Below are positions 48,248-60,762 of a stretch of DNA of 64,000 nucleotides, in pieces. The position numbers were made by a program, and so were the translations under genes. Origin of the DNA: Synaphobranchus kaupii (taxonomy: Eukaryota > Chordata > Actinopteri > Anguilliformes > Synaphobranchidae); the NCBI GenBank assembly GCA_029718625.1, contig CM056376.1:84464541-84528540 (forward strand), written 5' to 3'. The notes under the pieces were generated by a model. The model did not search any database, was not told where the DNA came from, and saw only the letters and a list, made by a program, of their open reading frames with translations. The stretch's first letter is position 1, and every line of letters starts with the position of its first letter.

Positions 48248-51200
48248 AGAACTATTGTCAAAGAAAATGTAGGAGTGTTCAGCAGTGAGTCTTCTATTTG
48301 AAAGCAGAAGAAAAAGACTCCTCAGCGAATCCTTCTCATTTATTCCCCCTGATCAGATGGTCCATGTCTCTCTCTGTATTGCTCCATGTATGGATGGACT
48401 GCTTCCCACACCTGAAAGGAGGCATAGATGCAGGGATCAGACCCCCTTAATTCACCCCATACAGACAATTATAACTAGATATTGTCCTAAACTAATACAA
48501 TACTTATAACTGGATTTATGTCCTGACCTGAGTGACCTGACTATAAAGCCAAACCTCTGTAAATCTTTTTGCTCAGTTACATACTGTCTACAATAACTGC
48601 ACTTGTCCCAATCCTACACAGTAGAAATTATTTTTCACAGCACACACTATAAACAAATCAGAAACCAAATCTGTGTTTTTCTGCATCAGCCAGAAATAGT
48701 GTGGTTTGTGAGAGGAGTGCTTGCCTTTTCCTCCCTCAGGAGTTTGTGAGCTGCCTCGATGTCAGGACTCATAAAACGGTCACAGTCCCATGGCCTGATG
48801 GGAAAATAATATCAGGAACAGTCATGAAGTATACCAGACGTTTCTTTGGAGGTCCAGAACACTGCTGTTAGTGGGTGTTTACCTGACAACTGAGCGCATG
48901 AGCTGATGGACTTCCTCCAGAGGGGGTGTGGTCTTCAGGGGTCGATGAAATTCCAGGGCTTGACAGGCAGCCAGTAACTCAATGGCCAGAACTGCCAGAA
49001 AAATATGAGGTAACAGTTGTTGTACTTTACTTAACTGTATTTATTTTTTCATACTTTAGTCAAGTTATAGCAGCTTTACTGTGCCTTCTTATAAAAGATA
49101 TTGGTCATAAAAACTGGTTGAATAATGTTAGTTTAGCTATCCTCTCTTTGATCGCTTGATTAAATCAGATTTGATTAGGACTTATCTCTCCCTCTTTTCT
49201 TTACGTGAGCTCACCTTGTTCCACATGCTCCACCACTCTCAGGGCCTTCCTGGCTGCCCAGCCACCCATAGACACGTGGTCCTCAGTGGCTGCGCTGGTG
49301 GACAAGGAATCCACAGAAGAAGGGTGGCACAGTACTTTATTCTCTGACACTGGGAAGGAAAGAGCAGGGTTACTTCTGAGTGTAGTACATAAAACATTGG
49401 CACACATATACTCACCCCACCCTCACAGTGAACATGCATATATACACACACACACACAATTATTAATAGGATTGGGCTCTGACCTAAAGATGCAGCTGTA
49501 CAGTGTGCAATCATAAACCCTGAGTTCAGACCCCCTTCATTGACCAAGAAGGCAGGCAGTTCGCTCAGAGATGGGTTACAGAGCCGCTCGATCCTCCTCT
49601 CCTGATAGAGGCCAGCTCATGTACCCCGATGGCCAGGTAGTCCAGAGCCTGTAGGAGTTGTGAATAAGACACATAGGGCCTGATTTATTAAAACGTTTAG
49701 CGAGTGCAAAAACTTTTAGCACACGCAAAACTAATAGTACAACCAATGATTGGTGCAAAACAAATACCATGACCAATCATTTGTCGTGTTATTGGTTTTT
49801 TGTACTTTAATATGGTTTTCTGCATGAATAAGCATTGTAGACATATTAACTAAGCATTAAAAACGTACAGTATATATGCAGTCGATATGGATATCATTCA
49901 ATTAATGGAAGCAGAAATCTCAGACCTTGGCTGGGTACTCCCCATGGAAATTTCCTCCTGATAGAAGCAAGTCTCGTTCTGGAAAAACCAACTGGAGAAA
50001 GTGTTAAGGCTTAATTTAAAGCAAAAATTAAAACACAACCGAAACACAAAACAATCTAAACATTCTGTGCACAAGGGTAAATTTGTGAATGCTTTCAGAG
50101 AGTAACACAACAAAGTTATACCAGACAAGAAATTGAAAATGGATGCTTTTGATTTTGTGACCAAGCAATTAAAATATTGATAGATTTGTCACAAGCCTGC
50201 ATGAAATGGCTCAGTAATACAAAATGAAACAGGAATGAAAACAGATTTTCTTGTGTTTTTATGTAAATGTCTCGATTGGCGATTATTTTCATGGCTATTA
50301 TTGAGGAATTATATTACACTTTTTTACATGATGTATGAAATCCTTATTTTATTTGTAAGTATTTTCCATATGGGTGTGCTCAATAGTGTAAATACATCTG
50401 TGGTACAAACAAAATAGCCTGTGTTTGGCTAGTCTATCACCATTGACATATTTCATCAGCACTCACCTGTGATCTCAGAGGAGAAGACATCAGAGTCCAG
50501 CACAGAGCGGAACCTCCACGCTACCTGCATCTGGCCAGGGTGCGGCCGCACTGCGTGGACATCTATGGGAGAAGGGCCAGGGTGAGCTTCATATGAGCCA
50601 ATCAAAACCCCACCTCCACTCTCCACCCTAGTCACATCATCGCTATTACAAAATGGCGTTCCAGTCAAATCCTCAGAAATCATGGCCTGTGGAACTACAC
50701 AAAAAAGTTAATCCTCACTATGACAATGCTGACTGCGGTAGGGGGGGTCCTTCAAAGTGCTGCGTAATTGGCCATAATATCACGCACAGAGGGAGGGCTA
50801 CAGTAAGCAGACTACTCCTTTGGTCAACCGTATGTCTGCTGTATACCTTTTTTAACTTCAGAGAGGGCAAGTACTACTGTGAACCATCCTGGATTGACTG
50901 ATGACATCGAAGGAATTGGGCATTCAAGACTATTAGGAAGTTAAAACATGTTGGAGATAATAAAAGTAGATGGAGTTAAAACGTGCAAACCTATGGAGCT
51001 CCCAGTTCTAGAAGTGGAATGTGTAGATGGACAACGTTTTGACCCGAACAGGGTCTTCATCCTGACAAAGACCCTCTTCGGGTTGAAACATTGCCCATAT
51101 AAACATTACATTTCTAACACTGGAAGCTCAATCAATGTGAATATTTTTGTAATTACTTCCTTTCAGCTTACGATTGGGTGTGTGGGCAAAACCTTGATTG

Positions 51201-53264
51201 CACAATTGAGTTGAACATATTTTCAGTTCCACAAATGTACCAAAGGTAATTATCGAGTCACAATGGACATAATTGGAAGGGGCCCCACATGAGTGGGTAC
51301 TTTAAGTGATTAAAAACCATTATGTATTGCTTGAGTAACGAGTCTATTCAAATAAAGATATTGTGTACACACTTGAATCAATACACTATAGAAGCCTCCC
51401 TCACCGCTGTCGAAGGCCTTGGTGGTCCCCTTCAGCACCTCCAGGGTGAGTGCTGCAATGATGTCAGCTTGTCTGGCAATGGCCAGGGCTCTTTCCACAG
51501 CCTCCGCACCCAGAGACGTGATCATCTGGGTCCCATTTATCAGCGCCAGGCCCTGGAAGGTGGAGGGGGAACAAAAAACTTAATCTCACCAAGACTGGAA
51601 AGTTCTCATTTGCACTGTGAATAACTGACCCACATACAATGGCTGCCAAGTTGCTCTGTCAGTAAGGTTGCGTCCCAAAAACAGGCTGAGCCCAACAGCC
51701 TTGAAAGTGCACAAATCCAGATTATGTCATTAGCAGGAGAGGGAGACTACAGAGGAAGGCCACAAGTGGCTTCATCCCCCTGGGGTTGGCTGCATGATAA
51801 AAAGAAAAATCCCATAAAAAATGGTGAACAGACTGGCAGCAACGTTGCCAGTGAAAAACCATTTAATGAAGGGAAAAAACTGTATAAATCCTGTTATTTT
51901 ATGGGATGGCCATTAAATAATCAGTTATTGCCATTATTGTATGTGAAAAAACTGAAATGCTGTAACTGTTTTACAAACACTTTACAGTAAAAATACAGTT
52001 GATTTACAGTGTGGGTTAATGCTAGCCATGGGTTTAATAGCTTACTAGTTGTTGCTAGTGTGAGATGTGCCTCCGCTCCGATTAGAGCCTGTTAATCTAT
52101 AGTATGCCGTGAGGTTTGTGGCATGGGAAAAAGTCACTGGTTTACAGGAGTATGCACGCTTCAGCTGCTCTGTTTCTTGTGCAGGTGTCCCAGCAGGGAC
52201 ATGAGATCATAGTACAATTGGCATTTCCACAATGGGAGGAAGAGGGGAGAAGACCCTCATTCCCCAGAACACACGCACACACACGCATACAACACATTTA
52301 GCCATCACCAACGTGTTTGAGAGAGAACTGTGGTTTACCTCTTTCGGCTTCAGAGACAGGGGTTTCAGTCCATGAGCCTCCAGCACCTGAACAAAGTGGA
52401 AATGATTGTAATCAAAAAATGGTCATCACAAAGAAATCATCTTGAAAGTCATATTCAAAATATGCATGGTGCAGTGGTCGGATGGAGTATTGTAACTTAT
52501 CAAAAATGTGTTTGTCTACATAAGTGTCTGGATTACAGAGTGGCCACCATAGAAATCTGGAGAAATGATTAAAAGAGTAAAATCATAAGATCACACGCTG
52601 TCATACAAAGTATCTTATTACTATCACTATATTATGGGGGAGTAAATGCAGTTTCTCTCTTCTTAAAGGGGGGGGGGTCTCTTGGTGGTGGGGTGGGCCA
52701 GTCGTCTTTCTGGCCAGACCTTATTTGGGCAAACAAAGGGAATTGTGGAATGTTGAAGGCCTGCTCATGATTGCATTTAAGGGACATTTCAGGAGAATCG
52801 GCTTAACATTTCTCCTGGTACCATAGTCCTTTCGTACAAGCATTTTGGGCATACATAGCGTTTTTTGATTGTCTTGTCTTATAAATAAAATATTTACCTT
52901 TTTCCATCATTGAAACTGTTATCCATGGTTATTGCCAACTCTCATATTGTGTCATAATAAACAGTTTTCCCTTTTTCAGGGCATCCAAGATACGTGGTTC
53001 GCTTGTCCGCTGACCGGGGTGTGCATCTCTGCGAGAACCAATCACTGTATTGGTCTCATATGCGGTTTACACCGTTAACGAGTTGCTCACTGGGCTTATG
53101 ATAGTTTCACGAGCTGGATGTGCAGCTGCTCCGGGATAGCTGTTAGAGTCAGTGTCCAGATCCTAGTGTTATTTTATAAAATAATAGAGGGGTCATAGTC
53201 CGGGATATTTAGGTAGTCTCACTAATCAGATGGAGTAACCTTAGTTAGGGGTCAATGGGTAGCT

Positions 53265-54262
53265 CATACTTGTCAATCCTCACGTTTTCCTGGGAGACTC
53301 CCGAAATTCACTGCCTTCTCCCGATGTCCTCCCGATTTTACGATTCTCCCAGATTTCTCCCGTTTTCCAGACAAATTTTCACAAACATTTTTGTAGTTGT
53401 TATCACAACCTGTCTGTGCAGCGTGTAAGCCCTACGACAATGCAGCTATATTACGTGTCATCTCCATGGTTACATGTTCACGAAGAGACTATGGTTGTGT
53501 CCAAATCGGCACCTTTCCATACTATTAGGTAGGCTTGTTGAGTAGACAGGACAAGAAAATCAATAAGTAGGTGAAAGTTTCTCTAAATATAGTAAACTAA
53601 AAACCCCCGTATGATACACTTACTTCCAGGGTTTCGCTGAGTATATTCGGGAGCACACTTTAAGAAGTACACAAAAATTTTGGTCATGTAAATATGACGT
53701 AAAGCTTCGTTTATAGTATGACGTTTTAAAAAACGAGGCACAGCTTCACTGACGTTTTCAAAAATAACACAAACAACAAGTGACATGGCTGCGCAAGGGT
53801 GGGACGTCTTACGAAACTTCCACAGTACGGTCCGTTGGAAAATAGTATTGAGGATATTTCTTTGCTTGCTGCACATCACGGCTAAACAGTGCACATTAAA
53901 CAGCACACATCTGCCAGTGCACTGTACACAGGAGACAGGACACAGTAGATAGGGCTCTGATTCGGACATCCTCACCGTCCTAAGTGACTGGTGTAATGGA
54001 AAGAGAAATGGCAATTTTTAAAAAAAGAAAGAAATACTCTTGTACATTTCAAAGTTACTCTGGAAAGAAGAATTTCCATTTCTCACAGAGAGTTTCAAAG
54101 GACATTTACAAAAAGGGTGTTTTGTAAAATCTGCCGAACGGATTTTTCCATCAAGCATGGGGGTCACAGCGACATTAATTGCCACCACAACCCCACAACA
54201 CCCCCAACTCCTTTGGAAAATCTCCCTATCTCTCAGGTTAGGTCCCATGGTTGGCAAGTATG
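53265..54262. mobile_element. 1-kb hAT element in hal copy 4 intron
   Basis: Same insertion as at 12065, flanked by GGGTAGCT; more diverged. Confidence 0.85.
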
Positions 54263-54629
54263 GGGTAGCTGTTAGTTTCGATACCCGGATATTGTTCTGG
54301 TTAAAATTGCTTCTTCATGGTGCAGAATCAGTTAATATGGTGTAGATCGTATTTGCAGCTATTGTGCAGTAAGGAGCATTAACTGTACTCTGTATTTTTT
54401 CTTAGCGGATCTACCCCTGAATGTTGAGTTTGTCATAATAAACTTACATATTTGGCATTGCTCCAGCCAGTCACTGGTGACCACATCTTCCCCTCCCCTA
54501 CCAGCCCCAGGGCCAGGTGGGACAGGGGGGCGAGGTCTCCACTGGCACCAACTGTCCCCTTCTCAGGAATAAAGGACAGACAGGATGCTGTTGAAAAAGG
54601 ATGGGTGTCATTCCACAGAATCTACACTA

Positions 54630-56214
54630 CAACCCCTGGCAAAAATTATGGAACCACCACACTTGGAGGATGGTCACCCTTCGTAGCAAATTTCTTCGTA
54701 GCAAATAAACAAATCACAGATATGACACAAAACAATTTTTGTTTAATAGCTGAACATTGTGGCTTAGTGAAACAAACCTCAAACAAATTTAATTATTTTA
54801 ATTAATGGCATATTTTTTTCCATATCAAGTAGAGGAAAAAATTATGGAATCACCTTTGCAATTTTTCACCTTTGTAATTTGCATTTCTAAAACAAATACT
54901 GGCACAAGTCTAAAAATGCAAATTAGTCTGCAGTTAAGAGATTGCTTACAGACCTTAACAAGCTTTTGGACTTGGCTAATTGAAAGGAATCATGGCCCCA
55001 ACAAGAGAGTTGTCAATTGAAACAATGGAAAAGATTATAAAACTCCTTCAAGAAGGAATTCCAACACGAAGTGTGGCAAAAGATGTTGCTTGTTCCCAGT
55101 CAGCTGTGTCAAACATTTAGTGCAAGTATAAACAAAATATGAAGGGTATAAAAGGAAAACATATGGGTACACCAAGGAAGATGTCAAAGCATCAGGACAG
55201 AAAACTCAAAGAAATATGCCTTGAAAATAGAAAATGCACAACAAAACAAATGGACGGAAACAGGAGTCAATGTTTGTGACAGAACTGTAAGAAATCAGCT
55301 GAATGAAATGGGATTTACAATAGAAAAGCCAAACGAAAACCAGCACTAACACCTAAACAGAAAAAAACAAGGTTACAGTGGGCTAAAGAGAAGCGTGGAT
55401 GGAGTGTGGATGATTGGATGAAAGTGATATTCAGTGATGAATCACAAATCTGCATTGGCCAAGGAGATGATGCCGGAACTTTTTTCTGGTGCCGTTCTAA
55501 TGAAACATATAAAGATGACTGCCTGAAAAAAACAATCAAATTTCCCCAGTCATTTATGATATGGGGTTGCATGTCAGGTAAAGGACCAGGGGAGAAGGCA
55601 ATCATTACCTCAACATCAATGCACATGTGTACATTGAAATTTTGGACACTTTTCTAATTCCATCGATAGAAAATAGTTTTGGTGATGATGAAGTAATTTT
55701 TTCAGGATGATAATGCATATTGGCACAGAGCAAAGAGTGTTAAAGCTTTTCTTCAGCAAAGGCATATCAACTCAATGACATGGCCAGCAAACAGTCCGGA
55801 TCTCAATCCGATTGAAAATTTTAAAAAAAATTGGTCCACGACAAGGCTCCATCCTGCAAAGCCGATCTGTCAACCGCTATTCGTGAAAGTTGGAACCAGC
55901 TTGATGGGGAATATTGTTTTTCATTAGTGAAGTCCATGCCTCAAAGAATTCAGGCCATCATAAAAGCCAGAGGAGGAGCAACAAAGTACTAATTTTTTTG
56001 TTGATGATTCTATAATTTATTGAGTGATTCCATATTTTTTTCCTTTAAAATAATTAAATTTAATTTGTTTGAGGTATGTTTGACGAAGCCAGAATGCTCA
56101 GCTATTGAACAAAAATTGTATTGTGTCATATCTGTTTGCTCATTTGCTACAAAGTAAAAAAGCTGAGTGAACATCCTTTAAGTGTGGTGATTCCATAATT
56201 TTTGCCAGGGGTTG
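54630..56214 (+). mobile_element. Tc1-like transposon in hal copy 4 intron
   Basis: Same TA-flanked insertion as at 13432 with its own indels. It keeps about 20 bp (CAGTCAGCTGTGTCAAAC region, 55097-55120) that copies 1-3 have lost from the transposase N-terminal region, but it has lost about 30 bp near the right end. It is still not a complete transposase. Confidence 0.9.
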
Positions 56215-56534
56215 TATAACAGAGCGTTGTCGGGAAACTTTGGAGTCAGACCCAGGGTTACCATTGAAAGCCTCTATAATCGCGTGGAGGGTTTCCAAGG
56301 AGATGCCGCTGTGCCCTTTGGCCAGGACGTTGATCCTCAGAGCCAGAAGCATCCTGGTTCTCTCATGGCTCAATGGACTGCCCACACCTGCTCTCAATGG
56401 ATCCATTAAAAGAGAAAGGGAAAAGCAGTACAGTCAGTTTTATTTACACGCTTCAACCTGAATAGTCTGTTTGCACATGCCACATTCACAGTTTTATTTG
56501 AAATATATAGTAATTCTGCATTAGAATTTGTCAT

Positions 56535-56805
56535 GTCAGTAATATGTCATGTTTAAATAGAGAGGGGAACAGGTGAGGAGGCTAATTGAATAATGAAATA
56601 GAGTGAGGAATGTGTGTGAGAGGGAGAGTGATAGGCTGACTAATAAGGGGCGAAAACAAGGAACTAAACGGGGACCACGCCCAGCCTGCAACGAACACAG
56701 AAACGAGACGAACGGTAAACTGAATAACATGACATGAAACAAGAGGAATGGGAAGACGAAGGAAACGAAAGGGAGGTGGACTGGAGGGAAACGGCGGATG
56801 TAACA
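56535..56805 (-). mobile_element. LTR-like fragment in hal copy 4 intron
   Basis: Same fragment as at 15345. Confidence 0.5.
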
Positions 56806-57971
56806 GGGGTAGAAGTGCTTACCTGCTGCATGGGAGCAGATCAACTTTTCCTGTAGCTCCCTAGGGCCAGAGACCAAAATAAGATCATAAATGAACAGTT
56901 TGATCATTCAGAGCTGAGCAGACACTTTGCTTTCAGCTCCTTTTCTTTATTGTGGTTTTTTCTCTCATCTGTCTTTCCTGTACAACAACACATAGTTTTC
57001 TCCCTGTATGAAAATCACATTATTTTCACTGAAACATGCCACATATAATAAATGCTGTACCTAAACAATCAATATGAATGTAGACCAGGAAATGGTAGGT
57101 CTAGTGACAACTTACTTGAGTTTGTCCTTTGTTACGATTATATTGGCATGTTTTCCAAAACCTGTGTTGATTCCATAAACAACTGAAAGATAGAATAAGA
57201 GGTTGCCAGAAGAATTTAATTACAAATTGACCAGTCATCAATAATTAAATAGGCTATGTGAACATTTATGAAGTTCTTTTACCTTTATTTTGTGCAATAA
57301 TATTATCAACTACTTCTCTTGACCGTTTCACTCCTTCCTCTGCCTCTGTGGTCAGCTAAAACACAAATGACCATTTTAGTAATGTGTGGAACTGATTTAT
57401 TACAAAGCAAGTCAAAAATACTGTATTTCACTTTTTACCTTTTTATAAAACAATATCTACCTTTATCTTGAAGAGCCCTTTTCCCAAGCTAAACAGGTCT
57501 GTTGTAGTGAGACTGTTTCCATCCAAGAAAATACACTGTTGAAGCAGTCAAATCCACAAGTCATACGTATTTTAGAAATGGTGTATTAATTAAAAGCTAA
57601 AGTACTATAGACATAAATAAACACGCCTACAGTATTATGAGAACAGTGATTCTGTATAAACTCACTTCTTGCGGACATGGGATTGTATCTCTGATACATT
57701 TGTTAAGGACAATTGCATCACACGCAATAACATTTCACAAAATGACCAGTCAATGTTTGACTCAAACATATTCAGTGATTGACAGAAAGGATACAAATCC
57801 ATGGCTCTTTGGAGGGTTTAAAGAAAATCCAGAGGTTTGAAGTCTCTAAAAACTGCAAGTGAAGAACAATGTGTTCATTTTATTTTGCTTACGTAAAAAA
57901 GATACTTTCATTTTCAGTGTCATATGATTAACTAAGGGGTATCCAGGATTGGTCCTAGAAAAAAAGACATA

Positions 57972-59133
57972 CAGTGCATCCAGAAAGTATTCACAGCGCT
58001 TCACTTTTTCCACATTTTGTTCTGTTACAGCCTTATTCCAAAATTGATTAAATTCATTTTTTCCCTCAAAATTCTACACACAACACCCCATAATGACAAT
58101 GTGAAAAAAGTTTTTTTGAGATTTTTGCAAATTTATTAAAAATAAAAAAATAAAATTACTCATTTACATAAGTATTCATACCCTTTGCTTTAACGTATTT
58201 TTAAAGTATCATATTTAATATTTGGTCGCATATCCTTTGCATGCTGTTACTTCCTGAAGTCTGTGACCCATCAACATCAAAAGACTCTCGATATCTTATT
58301 TTCAGGTACTGTTACAAGCGATACTATAACCTCTCTGCATTTGAATGGATCTCTATGGGAATTGGGGGGTGAGACTAGATTCAGATGTAAATTACGCTGG
58401 TACAGTATGGAACACATGACTGGCTAAATGGCAGTAAGTCATCAAGGGTCTAAGGTATCAAACGAGCTCCAAACCATCACTCTGCGGCCACATATGGAGT
58501 AGATGTGGATGGCTCACTGCAAGGGTTATTTCTCCTGACTCATTTTCCTATAAAACTCTATGGGGAAAAAAGTCAGGAGAAGAAACCCTTAAAGTGATCC
58601 ATCCACATCTACTCCATATGTGGCCGCAGAGTGATGGTTTGGGGCTCGTTTGATACCTTAGACCCTTGATGACTTTTAGCCAGTCATGTGTTCCATACTG
58701 TACCAGCGTAATTTACATCTGAATCTAGTCTCACCCCCCAATTCCCATAGAGATCCATTCAAATGCAGAGAGGTTATAGTATCGCTTGTAACAGTACCTG
58801 AAAATAAGATATCGAGAGTCTTTTGATGTTGATGGGTCACAGACTTCAGGAAGTAACAGCATGCAATGGATATGCGACCAAATATTAAATATGACACTTT
58901 AAAAATACATTAAAGCAAAGGGGGTGAATACATATGCACATACCACTTTTCAGTTTTTTATTTATTTTTTATTTTTTAAAGCAAGTTTTTTTTTTCATTT
59001 CACTTCACCTATTTGGACTATTTTGTGTAAGGCCATTACATAAAATCCAAATAAAAATCAATTTAAATTACAGGTTGTAATGCAACAAAATAGGAAAAAT
59101 GCCAAGGGGGGTGAATACTTTCGCAAGGCACTG
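57972..59133. mobile_element. Tc1-type foldback element with internal palindrome
   Basis: Flanked by TA (57970-57971 and 59134-59135). The left end CAGTGCATCCAGAAAGTATT and the right end AATACTTTCGCAAGGCACTG are both terminal repeats of fish Tc1-like families, but they are not the same subfamily. The core is a nearly perfect palindrome, arms about 58186-58537 and 58573-58925, around a loop of roughly 35 bp. For example GGAACACATGACTGGCTAAA mirrors TTAGCCAGTCATGTGTTCC. No usable transposase frame. Confidence 0.85.
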
Positions 59134-59134
59134 T

Positions 59135-59937
59135 AGGTGCCAATCAGGTGCCAGTCACACACCTGTGACTGGCATACACCTGCCAGCACTTGAAGCTCAA
59201 AACGAGAGTGAATATTGCAGGGGATTTTGGCAATTTTTTTGGGCCGCTACCCACACGGTTAGCTGTGTTGCTCATTCCACGAATGCATGATCCTTACAAT
59301 TTGTACCTCGTTGTAAAGGTGACTAATCAGGCTTTCCAATGATATAAAATACAATACCAATTGGTATTATTAAAGGGGAGGAATAATCGACCGAAATAAC
59401 ATTTCCGAACTTTTTTTGAGGAGTTTAGAACATATCTATGCCAGTGATCCCAGGACTGAACCTGTCCCTCTGATTGGTCCTGAACAAATGTTAATACCCT
59501 GTCCAAACGACACAATATTTAAAAAAATCAGCACATGCACAGGCATTAGATGAAGGAAAGGCACCTATTGCAATGACATTTTTTTGTGTAAAAAATTTAT
59601 TGACTGAGTATTTTGACCACATTGCTGCCATTGACTTACATGGGGAAAGACCTATACTGGAGCCAACCGCAGTGGCGCTAGTGAGCAACAGCACCAGGAA
59701 GTGAGCTTCAGAACGAAAGCCCAGTCTTGGCCCCTTGGCTCTAACTGACTTCTCGAGACTTGTCAGACTCGAACCAAGACAAGTATGCTACTTACTGTAC
59801 TGTGCAGCATACTGCCACCTGTTGCATTGGAGTGGGTATAGCAGGGCTTTACCGGCAACACGGCTCTACAGAAGCATCCTGAGCAGGCCGATTCTAATTA
59901 TTCAACATTCAATTGTATATATATATATATATATAAG
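59135..59937. other. intergenic, no gene seen
   Basis: About 800 bp without recognisable exons. It contains a short palindromic CCAGTCACACACCTGTGACTGG (59151-59172) and a TA microsatellite (about 59916-59936). Confidence 0.4.
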
Positions 59938-60041
59938 CAAAATACGGGAGATTCGAGGGAGAAAATACCAAACGGGACGACAGCGAGAGAGGAGGTTCAA
60001 ATACGGGAGAAACCCGGGAAATACGGGAGGGTTGACAGGTA
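59938..60041. mobile_element. hAT-like terminal fragment
   Basis: Repeated ATACGGGAGA/CGGGAAATACGGGAGG motifs ending GGTTGACAGGTATG. This is the reverse complement of the type of end seen on the intronic hAT (CATACTTGTCAATCC). Only one end is recognised. Confidence 0.55.
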
Positions 60042-60044
60042 TGG

Positions 60045-60560
60045 TCATTCTGCTGTGTTGGAAATTAAAATCAGACAAGAAGGGAAATTGTGAGAGATGT
60101 AACAGCAAAAGAGTTGCAGAGCTCATTGGCTGAAACTGTCCAGAGATCAACAATCTCTTCACCTCATAGATTTTGCCTCATTTGTTAAATTGTCTAAAGA
60201 AGCCACTTTTGGGAAAGGCCAACATTAAGTCACAACAGAAATTTGCAAAAAGCATGACCCTGAGACCTTCTGGAAGAAGATTTTGCAGTCTGATGAATAA
60301 AATTAAGCTCTCTGTCTGCCGCAAACCAAACACAGCCCATCACCTAGGTAACATCATCCCTACCATCAAGCATGGTGGTGGCAGCATAATGTTACGGGGT
60401 TGCGGTTCAGCAGGAGGGACTGCGAGGCTTTTTGCCATCAAGGGCAATGATGGATGGTGCCAAATTCAGGCAAATCTTTAAGATTTTGTTTCAGTCACAA
60501 GAGAGCTGTGTTTGGCCAAAGAGTCATGTTCCAACAGAAGGTTTTTCTCATCACCGTTTG
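60045..60560 (+). pseudogene. Tc1-like transposase relic
   Basis: Broken plus-strand frames contain KKPLLGKANIKSQQKFAK, NTAHHLGNIIPTIKHGGG and SIMLRGCGSAGGTARLF. These match the central DDE region of the common fish Tc1 transposases, usually with WGCFSA where this has RGCGSA. Frameshifts and stops are present, and there are no clear terminal repeats. It is a different family from the intronic element. Confidence 0.8.
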
Positions 60561-60762
60561 AGTATTTTTCTTCCCACCGGGGAGTTTTTACCTTGTTTGC
60601 CATTTGGGGGTTTAGGCCTGGTATATGCCCAATTTCCCTTCCGTTTCTCTGTAGTGCCTTTATGACAGTTTTCTGTTGAAAGAAGCACTATACAAATTAA
60701 ATTTTATTGAATTAAAGCTTAATTTGAATAACGTTTCATTGGAATGTTTTCTCAATATGTTT

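Larger units (their letters stand above)
48340..57535 (-). pseudogene. hal: histidine ammonia-lyase copy 4, pseudogene
   Basis: Remaining exons 5' to 3' on the minus strand: 57461-57535, 57283-57355, 57116-57182, 56823-56860, 56262-56387, 54448-54587 (MIO loop present), 52339-52386, 51405-51552, 50467-50562, 49926-49991, 49484-49648, 49215-49349, 48883-48991, 48725-48794, 48340-48411. The 59-bp exon (QDPYSLRC) and the 81-bp exon ([11 protein letters not shown]) are missing because 526 bp, equivalent to copy 1 positions 8279-8804, are deleted near 50053. Loss of 140 coding bases shifts the frame. The exon at 49484-49648 also lacks one base (CTCTCCTGATAG for CTCTCACTGATGG) within ISERRIER. Either change leads to early stops and loss of the C-terminal third. 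Sequence beyond 57971 that would hold 5' exons is absent. Confidence 0.92.
46673..57971. repeat. tandem unit 4, truncated and divergent
   Basis: Starts with the same hairpin, LTR and MITE as units 2 and 3. It carries many private substitutions, several deletions, and features shared with unit 1 but not with units 2 and 3. Homology stops at GACATA (57966-57971), where a Tc1-type end begins. Confidence 0.92.

Noticed and set aside
5848..57971. CRISPR or satellite array
   Set aside because: The repeats are 13.9-kb gene-containing units with eukaryotic splice structure, not short direct repeats with spacers.
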